DNA from: an uncultured Candidatus Neoarthromitus sp.
GTDB lineage: Bacteria > Bacillota > Clostridia > Clostridiales > Clostridiaceae
Assembly: GCA_937890765.1 (NCBI GenBank)
Contig: CALADQ010000026.1
Span: forward strand, 1-64,000
Direction of reading: 5' to 3'
DNA length: 64,000 nucleotides
Below, piece by piece: positions 19,419-28,149 of this stretch. Position 1 is the stretch's first letter. The number at the start of each line of letters is the position of its first letter. Under the pieces are notes generated by a model. That model saw only the letters and a program-made list of their open reading frames with translations. It did no database searches and was not told the origin of the DNA. A program made the position numbers and the translations under genes.

Positions 19419-19453
19419 ATTCATATTTAGAAAACATTTTCAGGAGATATTTT

Positions 19454-20140
19454 ATGTTGAATGAAATTTTTAAATTAGATAAATTATTTGAGGTTTTTAA
19501 TTACATATTTTGTTTTTTTATTTTAAACATTTTATTTTGGGGTATGAACATACCTTTGATTATATTTTTCGTGTTAGTTGGAATAAATGGACCCTTAACA
19601 TATTTCCCGCTATTTTTGTTTTGCCTAATACCAACAATGCCTGCATTCACAATAATCTTGTATTGCATGAACAAACTTTACAAAAACAAGAACGTTGAGG
19701 TTGTCAAAGATTTTATAAAAGGTTTTAAGTTAAACTTCAAACAATCTTTAATAATTTGGATTATGGAATTGATTATTGTATTCTTGATTTATTCAAACAT
19801 CAGATTTTTCACAATAGCAACTTCCAATTTCTTAATTCTCAATTGCATGTTCATTGGCATGTTAATTTTAATTTCTATAATCACCCCTTACATTTTTCTC
19901 ATAATCAGCAGATTCTCAATGACAAATTTAGAAGTTATACGATTAAGTTTTATTTTGGCATTCACACGTCCAATATTAACGATAACAAATTTATTATTAA
20001 TAATATTTTTTTTAATAGTATTTGAAATTAATCCAGCTCTCACTGTTCTATTTTTATCAACTGCACTTGCGTTTTCACAAATTTTCATAAACAGAGCTTT
20101 GTTAAAGGAACTAGAAGATATTTCTAAGAAAAATAATTAG
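19454..20140 (+). CDS. YesL-like (DUF624) membrane protein
   Basis: A 228-residue integral membrane protein with about five to six hydrophobic segments, resembling the DUF624/YesL family. Members of that family are commonly encoded beside YesMN two-component systems and LplBC/YtcP-type transporters; their biochemical role is not known. The divergent placement next to the kinase supports the assignment. ATG start with an AGGAG SD. The gene is followed after about 100 bases by GH125. Confidence 0.78.
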   Translation: MLNEIFKLDKLFEVFNYIFCFFILNILFWGMNIPLIIFFVLVGINGPLTYFPLFLFCLIPTMPAFTIILYCMNKLYKNKNVEVVKDFIKGFKLNFKQSLIIWIMELIIVFLIYSNIRFFTIATSNFLILNCMFIGMLILISIITPYIFLIISRFSMTNLEVIRLSFILAFTRPILTITNLLLIIFFLIVFEINPALTVLFLSTALAFSQIFINRALLKELEDISKKNN

Positions 20141-20242
20141 TTTTAGCTCAAAACATTGAATGTTATATGGTAATTATACTACATTTTGTAATACTTTGAA
20201 AAATAAATACAAATTTTTATGATTAATTTGAGGTAAACCAGC

Positions 20243-21550
20243 ATGATAAACAAACAAGAATACAAATTAAATTTGCTCAAAGAAACAATAAAGTCAATTG
20301 CTTTAGAATTAAGTTCGCTAATAGAAAACAAAAAATTGAAAAATGTTTTTTACAATTGTTTCGTAAATACAATTGAAACCACTGTAAAGTTAAATGAAAA
20401 TGACACTTTTATAATTACCGGCGATATACCAGCCATGTGGTTGAGAGATTCAAGTTGTCAAGTTGAACATTACTTACCTTTCGTTAATAAGCACGAATTA
20501 ATTAAAGAACTTTTTGTCGGATTAATAAATAGACAAATTAATTGCATATTTATTGACCCTTATGCAAATGCTTTTAACATTGAATCTAACGGAAAAAAAT
20601 GGGACAATGACATTACGAAAGATAATCCTTGGGTTTGGGAAAGAAAATATGAAATAGATTCTCTTTGTTTTCCTATAAGATTAATTTATAAATATTGGAA
20701 AGAATCTAACGATTCAAATTTTTTCAACGAGAAAATAAAAGACGCATTCAATTTAATTATGGATTTGTGGGAAAATGAACAAAACCATTTTGAAAAATCG
20801 GATTATTCATTTCAAAGAATTAATTGTTCTGAAACAGACACATTATACAATAACGGTTTAGGAAATCCTGTTTCTTACACTGGAATGACGTGGTCTGGAT
20901 TTAGGCCAAGCGATGACGCTTGCAAATTTGGATACTTAATACCTTCAAATATGTTTGCAGTTGTTGCCCTTTCATACATTGAAGAAATTTCAGAAAATAT
21001 ATACAACGATTTACAATTAAAACAAAAAGCTTCAAATCTTAAATCAAAAATAGAACACGGAATAAATTCATTTGGAATTGTCAATCACGAGAAATTTGGA
21101 AAAATATTTGCTTACGAAACTGATGGACTTGGAAATTATAATTTAATGGACGATGCAAATGTTCCTAGCCTTTTGTCAATACCCTATTTAGGTTACGCAA
21201 ACGAGAATAACTCCATTTACAAAAAAACTAGAAAATTTATTTTAAGCTCTCACAATCCTTATTATTACGAAGGAATTTTTGCAAAAGGAATTGGAAGTCA
21301 ACACACTCCAATTGATTACATATGGCATATTTCTTTGTGCATGCAAGGTTTAACTACAAATGACGAATACGAAATAAAATTTTTAATTGATACGATTCTC
21401 AAATGCACTGGAAACACCATGTACATGCACGAAGGATTCCACAAAGATAATCCTGAAAATTTTACACGCCATTGGTTTGCATGGGCAAATTCATTATTCG
21501 CATATTTTATTTATGAAAAGCATATAAAACTCTTACCTCATTTTAAATAA
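20243..21550 (+). CDS. GH125 exo-alpha-1,6-mannosidase
   Basis: A 435-residue cytoplasmic enzyme. The family hallmark [13 protein letters not shown] is at residues 59-71. Near the C-terminus MHEGF and RHWFAWANS supply the predicted catalytic Glu and aromatic pocket. GH125 enzymes remove alpha-1,6-linked mannose without a metal and in pneumococcus act with GH38 on N-glycans. Here it would complete the trimming started by GH38. ATG start nine bases after GAGG. A terminator follows at 21562. Confidence 0.94.
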   Translation: MINKQEYKLNLLKETIKSIALELSSLIENKKLKNVFYNCFVNTIETTVKLNENDTFIITGDIPAMWLRDSSCQVEHYLPFVNKHELIKELFVGLINRQINCIFIDPYANAFNIESNGKKWDNDITKDNPWVWERKYEIDSLCFPIRLIYKYWKESNDSNFFNEKIKDAFNLIMDLWENEQNHFEKSDYSFQRINCSETDTLYNNGLGNPVSYTGMTWSGFRPSDDACKFGYLIPSNMFAVVALSYIEEISENIYNDLQLKQKASNLKSKIEHGINSFGIVNHEKFGKIFAYETDGLGNYNLMDDANVPSLLSIPYLGYANENNSIYKKTRKFILSSHNPYYYEGIFAKGIGSQHTPIDYIWHISLCMQGLTTNDEYEIKFLIDTILKCTGNTMYMHEGFHKDNPENFTRHWFAWANSLFAYFIYEKHIKLLPHFK

Positions 21551-21561
21551 TTATCATTTTG

Positions 21562-21594
21562 AAATGTTCATAGGAATCTGTGAACATTTTTTTG
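21562..21594 (+). terminator. Terminator after GH125
   Basis: The arms 21563-21570 and 21581-21588 form an 8-base-pair stem with a 10-base loop. Seven T residues follow on the plus strand. Confidence 0.82.
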
Positions 21595-21597
21595 TAC

Positions 21598-21626
21598 AAA
21601 AAAAAGAGATGGCTACATCCATCTCA
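21598..21626 (-). terminator. Terminator after Asp/Tyr-rich peptide gene
   Basis: GAGATGG (21606-21612) pairs with CCATCTC (21619-21625) around a 6-base loop. Eight T residues follow on the minus strand. Confidence 0.85.
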
Positions 21627-21690
21627 AAAATAAATTCTCTATTTTAGAAACCAAATACGAAAATAATTTAAATTTACTTAAAAAACTTTT

Positions 21691-21915
21691 TTAATCCCAC
21701 CAATAATCGAAATCGTATCTATCATCATCATACCAATCGTCATACCAATCGTCATCATACCAATCATCATACCAATCATCATACCTATCATCATCATAAT
21801 AAAATCCAAAAGCTTGAGCTTCCTTAGATTTAGATGAAAGTCCAACTCCAAGTGGAACTAACAAAGAGCATGCTATCGATGCTGAAATAATTTTTTTAAC
21901 TAAATTTTTGTTCAT
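21691..21915 (-). CDS. Secreted Asp/Tyr/Trp-repeat peptide, unknown
   Basis: A 74-residue precursor not recognised as a known family. Residues 1-35 form a good signal peptide (KK, a long hydrophobic core, cleavage after AQA). The predicted mature part is 39 residues made almost only of Asp (18), Tyr (9) and Trp (6), with 3 Phe, 2 Arg and 1 Gly. It is built from YDDW, YDDDW and YDDDR units and is strongly acidic. The start is the ATG at 21915, nine bases after AAGGAG; an upstream ATG at 21954 lacks an SD. It is monocistronic, with its own palindromic promoter and terminator. Roles in metal binding, wall coating or Tyr cross-linking are guesses. Confidence 0.72.
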   Translation of the reverse strand: MNKNLVKKIISASIACSLLVPLGVGLSSKSKEAQAFGFYYDDDRYDDWYDDWYDDDWYDDWYDDDRYDFDYWWD

Positions 21916-21988
21916 AAATATTAACTCCTTAAAAATTATTTTGTATTTGTGCACATTTTTATTTTACAAAATTAACATTTAATTAAAA

Positions 21989-22017
21989 TTTATATTTGAT
22001 TAAAAATTTTTAATCAA
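21989..22017 (-). promoter_or_regulatory. Peptide-gene promoter overlapped by perfect palindrome
   Basis: On the minus strand TTGATT (22017-22012), a 17-base spacer and TATAAA (21994-21989). A perfect 22-base inverted repeat (21996-22017; half-site TTGATTAAAAA) covers the -35 and spacer, so a dimeric regulator bound there would control this promoter directly. Confidence 0.55.
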
Positions 22018-22145
22018 CCTTTATTTAAATAAAATTCTCCTATTTTGTAATTAACTAACAATTAAAAATGAAAAGCTTACACCATAAACAAAATTTATGT
22101 AAGTCTACTATACTTTACTAAAATTAGAGATAATCTTTTATTTTA

Positions 22146-22174
22146 TTGGCCTAAATAACTTTTTATGTTAAAAT
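22146..22174 (+). promoter_or_regulatory. Candidate distal PTS promoter
   Basis: TTGGCC, a 17-base spacer and TAAAAT, about 170 bases upstream of manX. It would give a long leader. Confidence 0.35.
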
Positions 22175-22248
22175 AGATGCTCGTACAATTATTTTTTATA
22201 ATTTTAAGAATTTATTTTATATATTTTGAAAAAAATATAAAAAAAGTA

Positions 22249-22276
22249 TTGATAAATAGTGCATAAAGTGTATAAA
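22249..22276 (+). promoter_or_regulatory. Candidate proximal PTS promoter
   Basis: TTGATA (22249-22254), a 16-base spacer and TATAAA (22271-22276), about 70 bases before the manX start. The better of the two candidates by match and distance. Confidence 0.45.
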
Positions 22277-22347
22277 TTATTTTTAGCACAAAAAATACTT
22301 ATATAAAATTTTTAGTGTAAATTATTACGAAAAGGAAGTGAGGAAAC

Positions 22348-23331
22348 ATGGTAGGTATTATCATCGCCAGTCATGGAGATTTTGCAAACGGAATCCTACA
22401 ATCTGCTCAAATGATTTTCGGTGAACAGGAAAACGTTAAAGCTTGCACTTTAATGCCTGATGAAGGCCCTGAAATCATAAAAAATAAAATGTTAGACGCT
22501 ATTAAATCATTTGATGACCAAAACGAAGTTCTTTTCCTTGTAGATCTTTGGCCTGGTACTCCATTTAATCAAGCTAACATTTTAATTGAAGGCCACGAAG
22601 ACAAATGGGCTATTGTTACTGGTTTAAACTTGCCTATGTTGGTAGAAGCATTCGCTTCTCGTTTATCAACAGAGTCTGCCCAAAAAATAGCATCAACCAT
22701 ATTAAGTTCAGCAAAAGAAGGAATTAAAATCAAACCTGAAAAGCTAGAACCAAAAACAACTTCCCAACAAAACATAAAATCTAAAAATTCTGGAGTCATT
22801 CCAGAAGGTACTGTTGTTGGAGATGGAAAAATCAAATACGTTTTAGCTCGTATTGATACACGTCTACTTCATGGACAGGTAGCAACAGCTTGGACTAAAG
22901 CTGTGAATCCAGACAGAATTATAGCTGTTTCAGATGCAGTTTCTAAAGATAAATTGAGAAAAAATATGATTGAACAAGCTGCTCCTCCAGGAGTAAGAGC
23001 AAATGTAGTGCCAATATCTAAAATGGCTCAAGTTGATAAAGATACTCGTTTTGGCAATACAAAAGCTTTAATTTTATTTGAAACTCCACAAGATGCTTTA
23101 AAAGCAATAGAAAGTGGTGTACGAATAGACACATTAAACTTAGGTTCAATGGCCCACTCTTTAGGTAAAGTTGTTTTAACTAAAGCTGTGTCAATGGATG
23201 CTGAAGATGTAAAAACTTTTGATAAATTATTGTCTATGGGAGTTAAAATAGATGTTCGTAAAGTTCCTACGGATGCTTCTCAAGACATTAATGGTATCTT
23301 GAAAAAAGCTAAAGCTGAATTAAAATTATAA
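22348..23331 (+). CDS. manX: PTS mannose-family IIAB component
   Basis: A 327-residue cytoplasmic phosphotransferase subunit. The IIA domain (1-125) carries phospho-His9 in ASHGDF. A charged linker of about 35 residues joins the IIB domain (about 160-327), with phospho-His175 in RLLHGQV. It passes phosphate from HPr to sugars entering through ManY/ManZ, mainly mannose, glucose or glucosamine in this family. ATG start with GGAAGTGAGG SD. First gene of manXYZ-manO. It may also take up mannose freed by glycosidases, which is inference. Confidence 0.95.
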   Translation: MVGIIIASHGDFANGILQSAQMIFGEQENVKACTLMPDEGPEIIKNKMLDAIKSFDDQNEVLFLVDLWPGTPFNQANILIEGHEDKWAIVTGLNLPMLVEAFASRLSTESAQKIASTILSSAKEGIKIKPEKLEPKTTSQQNIKSKNSGVIPEGTVVGDGKIKYVLARIDTRLLHGQVATAWTKAVNPDRIIAVSDAVSKDKLRKNMIEQAAPPGVRANVVPISKMAQVDKDTRFGNTKALILFETPQDALKAIESGVRIDTLNLGSMAHSLGKVVLTKAVSMDAEDVKTFDKLLSMGVKIDVRKVPTDASQDINGILKKAKAELKL

Positions 23332-23345
23332 AGGAGAGATTTTAT

Positions 23346-24155
23346 ATGTCAGGAATTACGATATTATTAGTTATAGTAGTAGCATTCCTAGCAGGTATGG
23401 AAGGTATATTAGACCAATTCCAATTCCATCAACCTATAGTAGCTTGTACTTTAATTGGCCTAGTAACTGGTCACTTAACTGAAGGTATAATTCTAGGTGG
23501 TTCGTTACAGATGATTGCATTAGGATGGGCAAACGTTGGAGCAGCAGTAGCTCCAGATGCTGCACTTGCTTCAGTAGCATCAGCAATTATAATGGTACTT
23601 GGTCTACAAAACGGTAGCACAGATGTTCAAACAGCAATAAACGCTGCAGTTGCAGTTGCTATTCCACTTTCAGTTGCTGGATTATTTTTAACAATGATTT
23701 GTAGAACTATTGCTATTCCAATGGTTCACTTCATGGATAGAGAGGCAGCAAAAGGAAGTATAAAGGGTGTTGAAAGATGGCAAATTCTTGCTACTTGTCT
23801 TCAAGGTATACGTATAGCAATACCTGCCGCAGCTCTTTGTATAGTTCCTTCTGAACTAGTTACAAATGCTTTAAATGCTATGCCTGCTTGGTTGTCTGGT
23901 GGTATGGCCGTAGGTGGTGGTATGATAGCTGCTGTTGGTTACGCTATGGTTATAAACATGATGGCTTCAAAAGAGGTTTGGCCTTTCTTTATAATTGGTT
24001 TCTGTTTAGCTGCAATAAATCAATTGACTTTGATATCACTTGGAGCAATTGGAATTAGTTTAGCTTTAATATATTTAGGATTAAAAGAATCTGGAAAGTC
24101 ATCTAGTGGTGGAGGACATGGAGATCCACTTGGCGATATTTTAAATGATTATTAA
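23346..24155 (+). CDS. manY: PTS mannose-family IIC component
   Basis: A 269-residue membrane subunit with several hydrophobic segments and the conserved LGGSLQMIALGWANVGAA stretch of sorbose/mannose IIC proteins. With ManZ it forms the sugar channel. The gene starts 14 bases after manX with a GGAGAG SD, so it is co-transcribed. The Gly/Ser-rich C-terminal tail is normal for the family. Confidence 0.95.
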   Translation: MSGITILLVIVVAFLAGMEGILDQFQFHQPIVACTLIGLVTGHLTEGIILGGSLQMIALGWANVGAAVAPDAALASVASAIIMVLGLQNGSTDVQTAINAAVAVAIPLSVAGLFLTMICRTIAIPMVHFMDREAAKGSIKGVERWQILATCLQGIRIAIPAAALCIVPSELVTNALNAMPAWLSGGMAVGGGMIAAVGYAMVINMMASKEVWPFFIIGFCLAAINQLTLISLGAIGISLALIYLGLKESGKSSSGGGHGDPLGDILNDY

Positions 24156-24177
24156 ACCTTGAGGAGGAAAATTAAAC

Positions 24178-25095
24178 ATGGAAAAGAAATTAAGTTTATC
24201 TAAAAAAGACCGTTTTTCGGTTGCTTGGCGTCATCAGTTCCTTCAAGGTTCTTGGAACTATGAACGTATGCAAAATGGGGGATGGGCATATTCAATTATA
24301 CCTGCTATTAAAAAATTATATCCTAAAAAAGAAGACCGTATAGCCGCTTTACAACGTCATTTAGAATTTTATAATACTCATCCTTATGTTTCTTCACCTG
24401 TTATGGGTGTTACACTAGCACTTGAAGAAGAACGTGCAAATGGAGCTCCTGTTGAAGATTCAGCTATTCAAGGAGTCAAAATTGGTATGATGGGGCCTTT
24501 GGCTGGTGTTGGAGATCCTGTGTTCTGGTTCACAGCTAGACCTATATTAGGTGCTTTGGGAGCTTCACTTGCTTTAAGCGGAAGTATAATTGGGCCACTT
24601 TTATTCTTTATTGTTTGGAACGTTATGCGTTTTGGATTTATGTGGTACACTCAAGAATTTGGATACAAAGTTGGTACAAAAATAACTCAAGACCTTTCTG
24701 GTGGTTTACTACGAAAAATAACTCAAACTGCATCAATACTTGGTATGTTTATAATTGGTGCATTAGTTAATCGTTGGGTAAGTATAAGCTTCACTTCCAT
24801 TGTTTCAACTGTTCAACAACCTGACGGTGCATTCATAGATTGGGCAGCATTACCTTCTGGGGCTGAAGGTATAAAATCAGCGTTAGAGCAATTTAGTGCA
24901 TTAGGCGCAACTGGTTTGAATGTTGATAAAGTAACAACTCTACAACAAAACTTAGATTCATTAATTCCAGGTCTTGCAGCTGTGTTATTAACACTATTAT
25001 GTTGTTGGTTGTTAAAGAAAAAAGTTTCACCTATCGTAATAATAGTAGCATTATTTGCTGTAGGTATATTAGCACGTCTTGGTGGAATAATGTAA
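24178..25095 (+). CDS. manZ: PTS mannose-family IID component
   Basis: A 305-residue membrane subunit. The N-terminal cytoplasmic part has QGSWNYERMQNGGWAY, typical of IID, and GMMGPLAGVGDPVFW is the conserved central loop. A long hydrophobic C-terminus follows. It pairs with ManY in translocation. The SD GAGGAGG is well placed. An intra-operon terminator follows before manO. Confidence 0.95.
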   Translation: MEKKLSLSKKDRFSVAWRHQFLQGSWNYERMQNGGWAYSIIPAIKKLYPKKEDRIAALQRHLEFYNTHPYVSSPVMGVTLALEEERANGAPVEDSAIQGVKIGMMGPLAGVGDPVFWFTARPILGALGASLALSGSIIGPLLFFIVWNVMRFGFMWYTQEFGYKVGTKITQDLSGGLLRKITQTASILGMFIIGALVNRWVSISFTSIVSTVQQPDGAFIDWAALPSGAEGIKSALEQFSALGATGLNVDKVTTLQQNLDSLIPGLAAVLLTLLCCWLLKKKVSPIVIIVALFAVGILARLGGIM

Positions 25096-25102
25096 TAACT
25101 AA

Positions 25103-25137
25103 TCAAAGCTCGGTTAAGATTCCGAGCTTTTGTTTTT
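25103..25137 (+). terminator. Intra-operon terminator between manZ and manO
   Basis: AAAGCTCGG (25105-25113) pairs with CCGAGCTTT (25122-25130), followed by TGTTTTT. It would make manO expression depend on read-through. Confidence 0.82.
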
Positions 25138-25154
25138 AAAAAGGAGGTTACCTA

Positions 25155-25532
25155 ATGGCCCAATCTTTAAATACTAAAGTTGATTTAACCATAGCTGCAA
25201 CTTCATATTTAGGACTTTCAAATTATGGAAAAGTTTTAATAGGAGATAAGGCTTTTGAATTTTATAATGACAAAAATGTAAATGACTATATACAAATTCC
25301 TTGGCAAGAAATAGATTATATTTCTGCATCTGTATTGTGGGGAAAACATATAAACAGATTTGTAATTTTCACAAAAAGAAATGGCAAATACTCCTTTTCA
25401 TCAAGAAATAACAAACTTTTATTGAAAACTATGTGCAAATACATACCAATTGAAAATATGTTTAAATCTGATACATTTTTGAAAGTTATTAAACGAGGAC
25501 TTTTATCTATATTTACAAAAAAATCAAAATAA
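25155..25532 (+). CDS. manO: ManO, DUF956 protein of mannose PTS operons
   Basis: A 125-residue DUF956 protein, usually the last gene of mannose PTS operons in Firmicutes. The sequence has the PWQEIDYISASVLWGK region and ends in a basic tail. It has no membrane segment or enzymatic motif that I can see. Named ManO and suggested to modulate the PTS; the mechanism is not settled. ATG start with an AAGGAGG SD. It lies behind a strong terminator, so it should be made in smaller amounts than ManXYZ. Confidence 0.88.
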   Translation: MAQSLNTKVDLTIAATSYLGLSNYGKVLIGDKAFEFYNDKNVNDYIQIPWQEIDYISASVLWGKHINRFVIFTKRNGKYSFSSRNNKLLLKTMCKYIPIENMFKSDTFLKVIKRGLLSIFTKKSK

Positions 25533-25536
25533 AATT

Positions 25537-25566
25537 AAAATCCCACGTTTGTAGGTGGGATTTTTT
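25537..25566. terminator. Bidirectional terminator between manO and lacI-type gene
   Basis: AATCCCAC (25539-25546) pairs with GTGGGATT (25555-25562). Six T residues follow on the plus strand and a T-rich run follows on the minus strand, so it can end both converging transcripts. Confidence 0.85.
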
Positions 25567-25571
25567 CATGA

Positions 25572-26573
25572 TTAAAATAAAACCAACGAAGGTTTCAAAA
25601 TAATTTTAACTCTTTTGCATTTACCATCAATTAAATCAATCATCGCTTTGCATGACTCGTCACTTAATAATTTAACATCATTATGTATGGAATTCAAATT
25701 AATTCCGAACATTTCACCTTGTTTTAAATTTCCATATCCAATAATTTTCATACGCTTTAATAAATCTTTTCGAAAATTGGCGTAACTCATAACCCCATAC
25801 GCTATTAAATCACTACAACAAAAAATTCCATCAATGCTTCCATCTTTAATTATTTCACCTGCATATTTAAAACCGCATTCATATGCGCTTTCGCCACGAA
25901 AAACCAAATTATAATTTAATCGTAAGTTATAATTTTCAAGAGCTTTTACGTAACCAGAATATTTTTCTTTACCGTTATAAGTTTTCAAATTTTCAGTTAT
26001 GCACGCTATGTTTTTAGAATTAAATTTTTCAATAAGACATTTCGTTGCTAAAAATCCACCAAATTCGTTATCAAATCTAACATAACTTTCACCATAACCA
26101 AAAATTCTTTCTATGAACAGCACTGGAATTCCAAAACTATTTTCTTTAAAAAATTTTATGCTCTCTTGAACGTTGTCGTACGAATCATTCGATGGACAAA
26201 TAATTATTCCATCGACCTGCCTATTTATTAATTTAAAAAATAAGCTTTTATCATTTTCAAATTTTTCACCGCTAATCATCACAAAAACAAAATATCCATT
26301 TAAACGCATAATTTCTTCAATATGTTTAACTAGCAATGAGAAATATAAACTTTCAATATTTGGTACAATCAATCCAATAGTTTTTGAATTTAATTTTGAT
26401 AAACTTCGTGCAAAATGATTTGGAATATAATTTAATTTTTTTGCTATGTCTCTTATTTCTTGTTTTTTCGATTCAGATATTCTAGATGGAACATCATTTA
26501 AAACTAATGACACAGATGTTGGTGAAACACTTGCCAATCTAGCAATATCTTTTATAGTTATTTTTTTAGACAT
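25572..26573 (-). CDS. LacI-family transcriptional regulator
   Basis: About 333 residues. The N-terminal helix-turn-helix (ITIKDIARLASVSPTSVS) with the hinge-helix region (RSLSKLNSKTIGLIVPN) is followed by a periplasmic-binding-protein-like sensor domain. The start is the ATG at 26573, six bases after GGAG. The target is unknown. It is the only LacI-type regulator in the window, so it could bind the 13-mers at 10696 and 15914; CcpA encoded elsewhere is an equal candidate. It converges on manO. Confidence 0.9.
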   Translation of the reverse strand: MSKKITIKDIARLASVSPTSVSLVLNDVPSRISESKKQEIRDIAKKLNYIPNHFARSLSKLNSKTIGLIVPNIESLYFSLLVKHIEEIMRLNGYFVFVMISGEKFENDKSLFFKLINRQVDGIIICPSNDSYDNVQESIKFFKENSFGIPVLFIERIFGYGESYVRFDNEFGGFLATKCLIEKFNSKNIACITENLKTYNGKEKYSGYVKALENYNLRLNYNLVFRGESAYECGFKYAGEIIKDGSIDGIFCCSDLIAYGVMSYANFRKDLLKRMKIIGYGNLKQGEMFGINLNSIHNDVKLLSDESCKAMIDLIDGKCKRVKIILKPSLVLF

Positions 26574-26729
26574 AAACAACTCCAATCACACGACAGTGTA
26601 CCATTTACTCAAATAAAAAATAAATAATTTTTACAAAGTGATGATAACATAATTAATTTTCAATATCTAGTATTTTTTATTAATAAATCTTCATTTTTTA
26701 AAACAGTTTAACAAATTAATAAAAAAATA

Positions 26730-26758
26730 TTGAATTACAAAAAATAAAATAATACTAT
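26730..26758 (+). promoter_or_regulatory. Promoter with palindrome over the -10
   Basis: TTGAAT, a 17-base spacer and TACTAT (26753-26758). A perfect 12-base palindrome ACTATATATAGT (26754-26765) overlaps the -10 and may be an operator, though such AT-rich palindromes can arise by chance. Confidence 0.45.
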
Positions 26759-26796
26759 ATATAGTAGTATATAATTTTGAAAAGAGGAGTTTATAA

Positions 26797-27198
26797 ATGG
26801 GTTTTAGGGATAAAATAACAGATTATTATACAAAATCGTATATTAAAAAATATGGAGACCGATTAACTCAGGCACAAGGCAACGTGTTATCTGTCAAAGT
26901 CGAAATGAAAAAATATTTATGGATTTTTTACGTACTTACAGCTGTTGTTTTTGTTAAACCAGAACGTAGCAAAAATGTTATTAAATGCACATACAAAAAG
27001 AAAAGATGGTTTAAAAAACCCTCATTCATGAACATTAATCAAGGTCATCTTGTTATAGTTCAAGCTCTAAAAGACAAAAAGAATAAAGAGATTTTAAACA
27101 TATTAAACATTAGAAATTTATCCAACAAACAAGATTTGATAGTTACAAATCAACCTCAACCTAAAAGTTTAACAAAAGTCCAGAGAGTTAGAAAATAG
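26797..27198 (+). CDS. Basic protein of unknown function
   Basis: A 133-residue protein that I do not recognise. It is rich in Lys and Arg throughout and has one moderately hydrophobic segment (about 47-62; LWIFYVLTAVVFVKP). The segment is bounded by charged sequence and may be part of a folded domain rather than a membrane helix. No signal peptide and no Cys cluster. The start is ATG with AGAGGAG SD, its promoter has a palindrome, and a terminator follows, so it is monocistronic. It lies between the LacI-type gene and spo0A. Confidence 0.7.
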   Translation: MGFRDKITDYYTKSYIKKYGDRLTQAQGNVLSVKVEMKKYLWIFYVLTAVVFVKPERSKNVIKCTYKKKRWFKKPSFMNINQGHLVIVQALKDKKNKEILNILNIRNLSNKQDLIVTNQPQPKSLTKVQRVRK

Positions 27199-27209
27199 AA
27201 ATTCCTAAA

Positions 27210-27245
27210 ACAAAAAGCAAGAACTCAAACGCTCTTGCTTTTTTG
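27210..27245. terminator. Bidirectional terminator between unknown gene and spo0A
   Basis: The arms at 27212-27222 and 27233-27243 form a stem of about 11 base pairs containing AGCAAGA/TCTTGCT. T runs flank it on both strands, so it ends both converging genes. Confidence 0.85.
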
Positions 27246-27267
27246 TTGCACAAACGCAAAAATTATT

Positions 27268-28101
27268 TTAACCTACCTTGTTTTTCAATCTCAATCTATC
27301 TGCAACCATCGCAATGAATTCTGAATTCGTAGGTTTTCCTTTTTCATTATGTATTGTATATCCAAAAATTTTGTTTATGCTTTCAATTTGTCCTCTGTTC
27401 CACGCAACTTCAATTGCATGTCTTATTGCTCTTTCAACTCTGCTGGAAGTAGTATTATATTTTCTCGCAATAGAAGGATACAACTCTTTTGTAACTGCTG
27501 ACAACAATTCTATATCATTTACAACCATCGAAATAGCTTCTCTCAAATAAAAATATCCTTTTATGTGAGCTGGCACTCCTATTTCATGAATTATACCCGT
27601 AATTTCTCCTTCCAAATTAACAGGATCTGATTGCTTGGAAACATTATTCGGAAAAGAATCATTTGAATTTTTAGTAGCGCTCTCGTTTGTATTCGTAAAA
27701 TATTTTTGCTCAGATGCACGATTAAACATTTGCTTTATTCTTTTGATAAAAACATCCATATCAAATGGTTTTATGACATAATAATCGACGCCCAACTTAA
27801 TAGCACTTTGTGTAATTTTATCTTGTCCAACTGCAGACAAAATAATAACCTTAGGAGCAAATTCAAAATCCTTATCTGAATTTAATTGTTCTAAAACACC
27901 CAGCCCATCTAAGTGAGGCATAATTATATCCAACACAACCAAATCAGGCTTGTTCTCTTTTATAAATTTAAGCGCTTCAATCCCATTTTTGCAAATTCCT
28001 ATAACGTCAAACTCTTCTTGATTATTCAAATAATCTTTTAAAACTATACAAAATTCCTCATTATCATCAGCAATTAAAATTTTTATTTTCTTATCTTCCA
28101 A
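27268..28101 (-). CDS. spo0A: Stage 0 sporulation response regulator Spo0A
   Basis: A 277-residue master regulator of sporulation entry. The receiver domain (1-125) has acidic residues near 12-13 and phospho-acceptor Asp58 (VVLDIIMP). A Ser/Asn-rich linker (130-160) leads to the Spo0A DNA-binding domain, with the very conserved [17 protein letters not shown] recognition segment given as [17 protein letters not shown] here. The start is TTG at 28101, nine bases after AAAGGAG. The promoter region holds a sigmaH-like promoter with an overlapping 0A box, indicating autoregulation. Order spoIVB-spo0A is as in Bacillus. Confidence 0.97.
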   Translation of the reverse strand: MEDKKIKILIADDNEEFCIVLKDYLNNQEEFDVIGICKNGIEALKFIKENKPDLVVLDIIMPHLDGLGVLEQLNSDKDFEFAPKVIILSAVGQDKITQSAIKLGVDYYVIKPFDMDVFIKRIKQMFNRASEQKYFTNTNESATKNSNDSFPNNVSKQSDPVNLEGEITGIIHEIGVPAHIKGYFYLREAISMVVNDIELLSAVTKELYPSIARKYNTTSSRVERAIRHAIEVAWNRGQIESINKIFGYTIHNEKGKPTNSEFIAMVADRLRLKNKVG

Positions 28102-28149
28102 TATTTTTCGCTCCTTTTAAAATTCGCCTCTTTTAACCTATGTGGAAGT

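Larger units (their letters stand above)
21916..22347. other. Divergent intergenic region, 432 bases
   Basis: This gap separates the peptide gene (minus) from the mannose PTS (plus). It holds the peptide promoter with its palindrome (21989-22017), an AT-rich hairpin around 22076-22103 followed by T residues on the minus strand, and two candidate PTS promoters (22146-22174 and 22249-22276). I looked for and did not see a sigma54 -24/-12 element or a cre site. Confidence 0.6.

Noticed and set aside
22076..22103. Hairpin with T-rich tail upstream of the peptide gene
   Set aside because: It lies upstream of the predicted promoter and ends no known gene, so it is noted only.
22018..22347. sigma54 promoter for the mannose PTS
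   Set aside because: No TGGCAC-N5-TTGC-like pair was seen, and two sigmaA-like promoters fit better.
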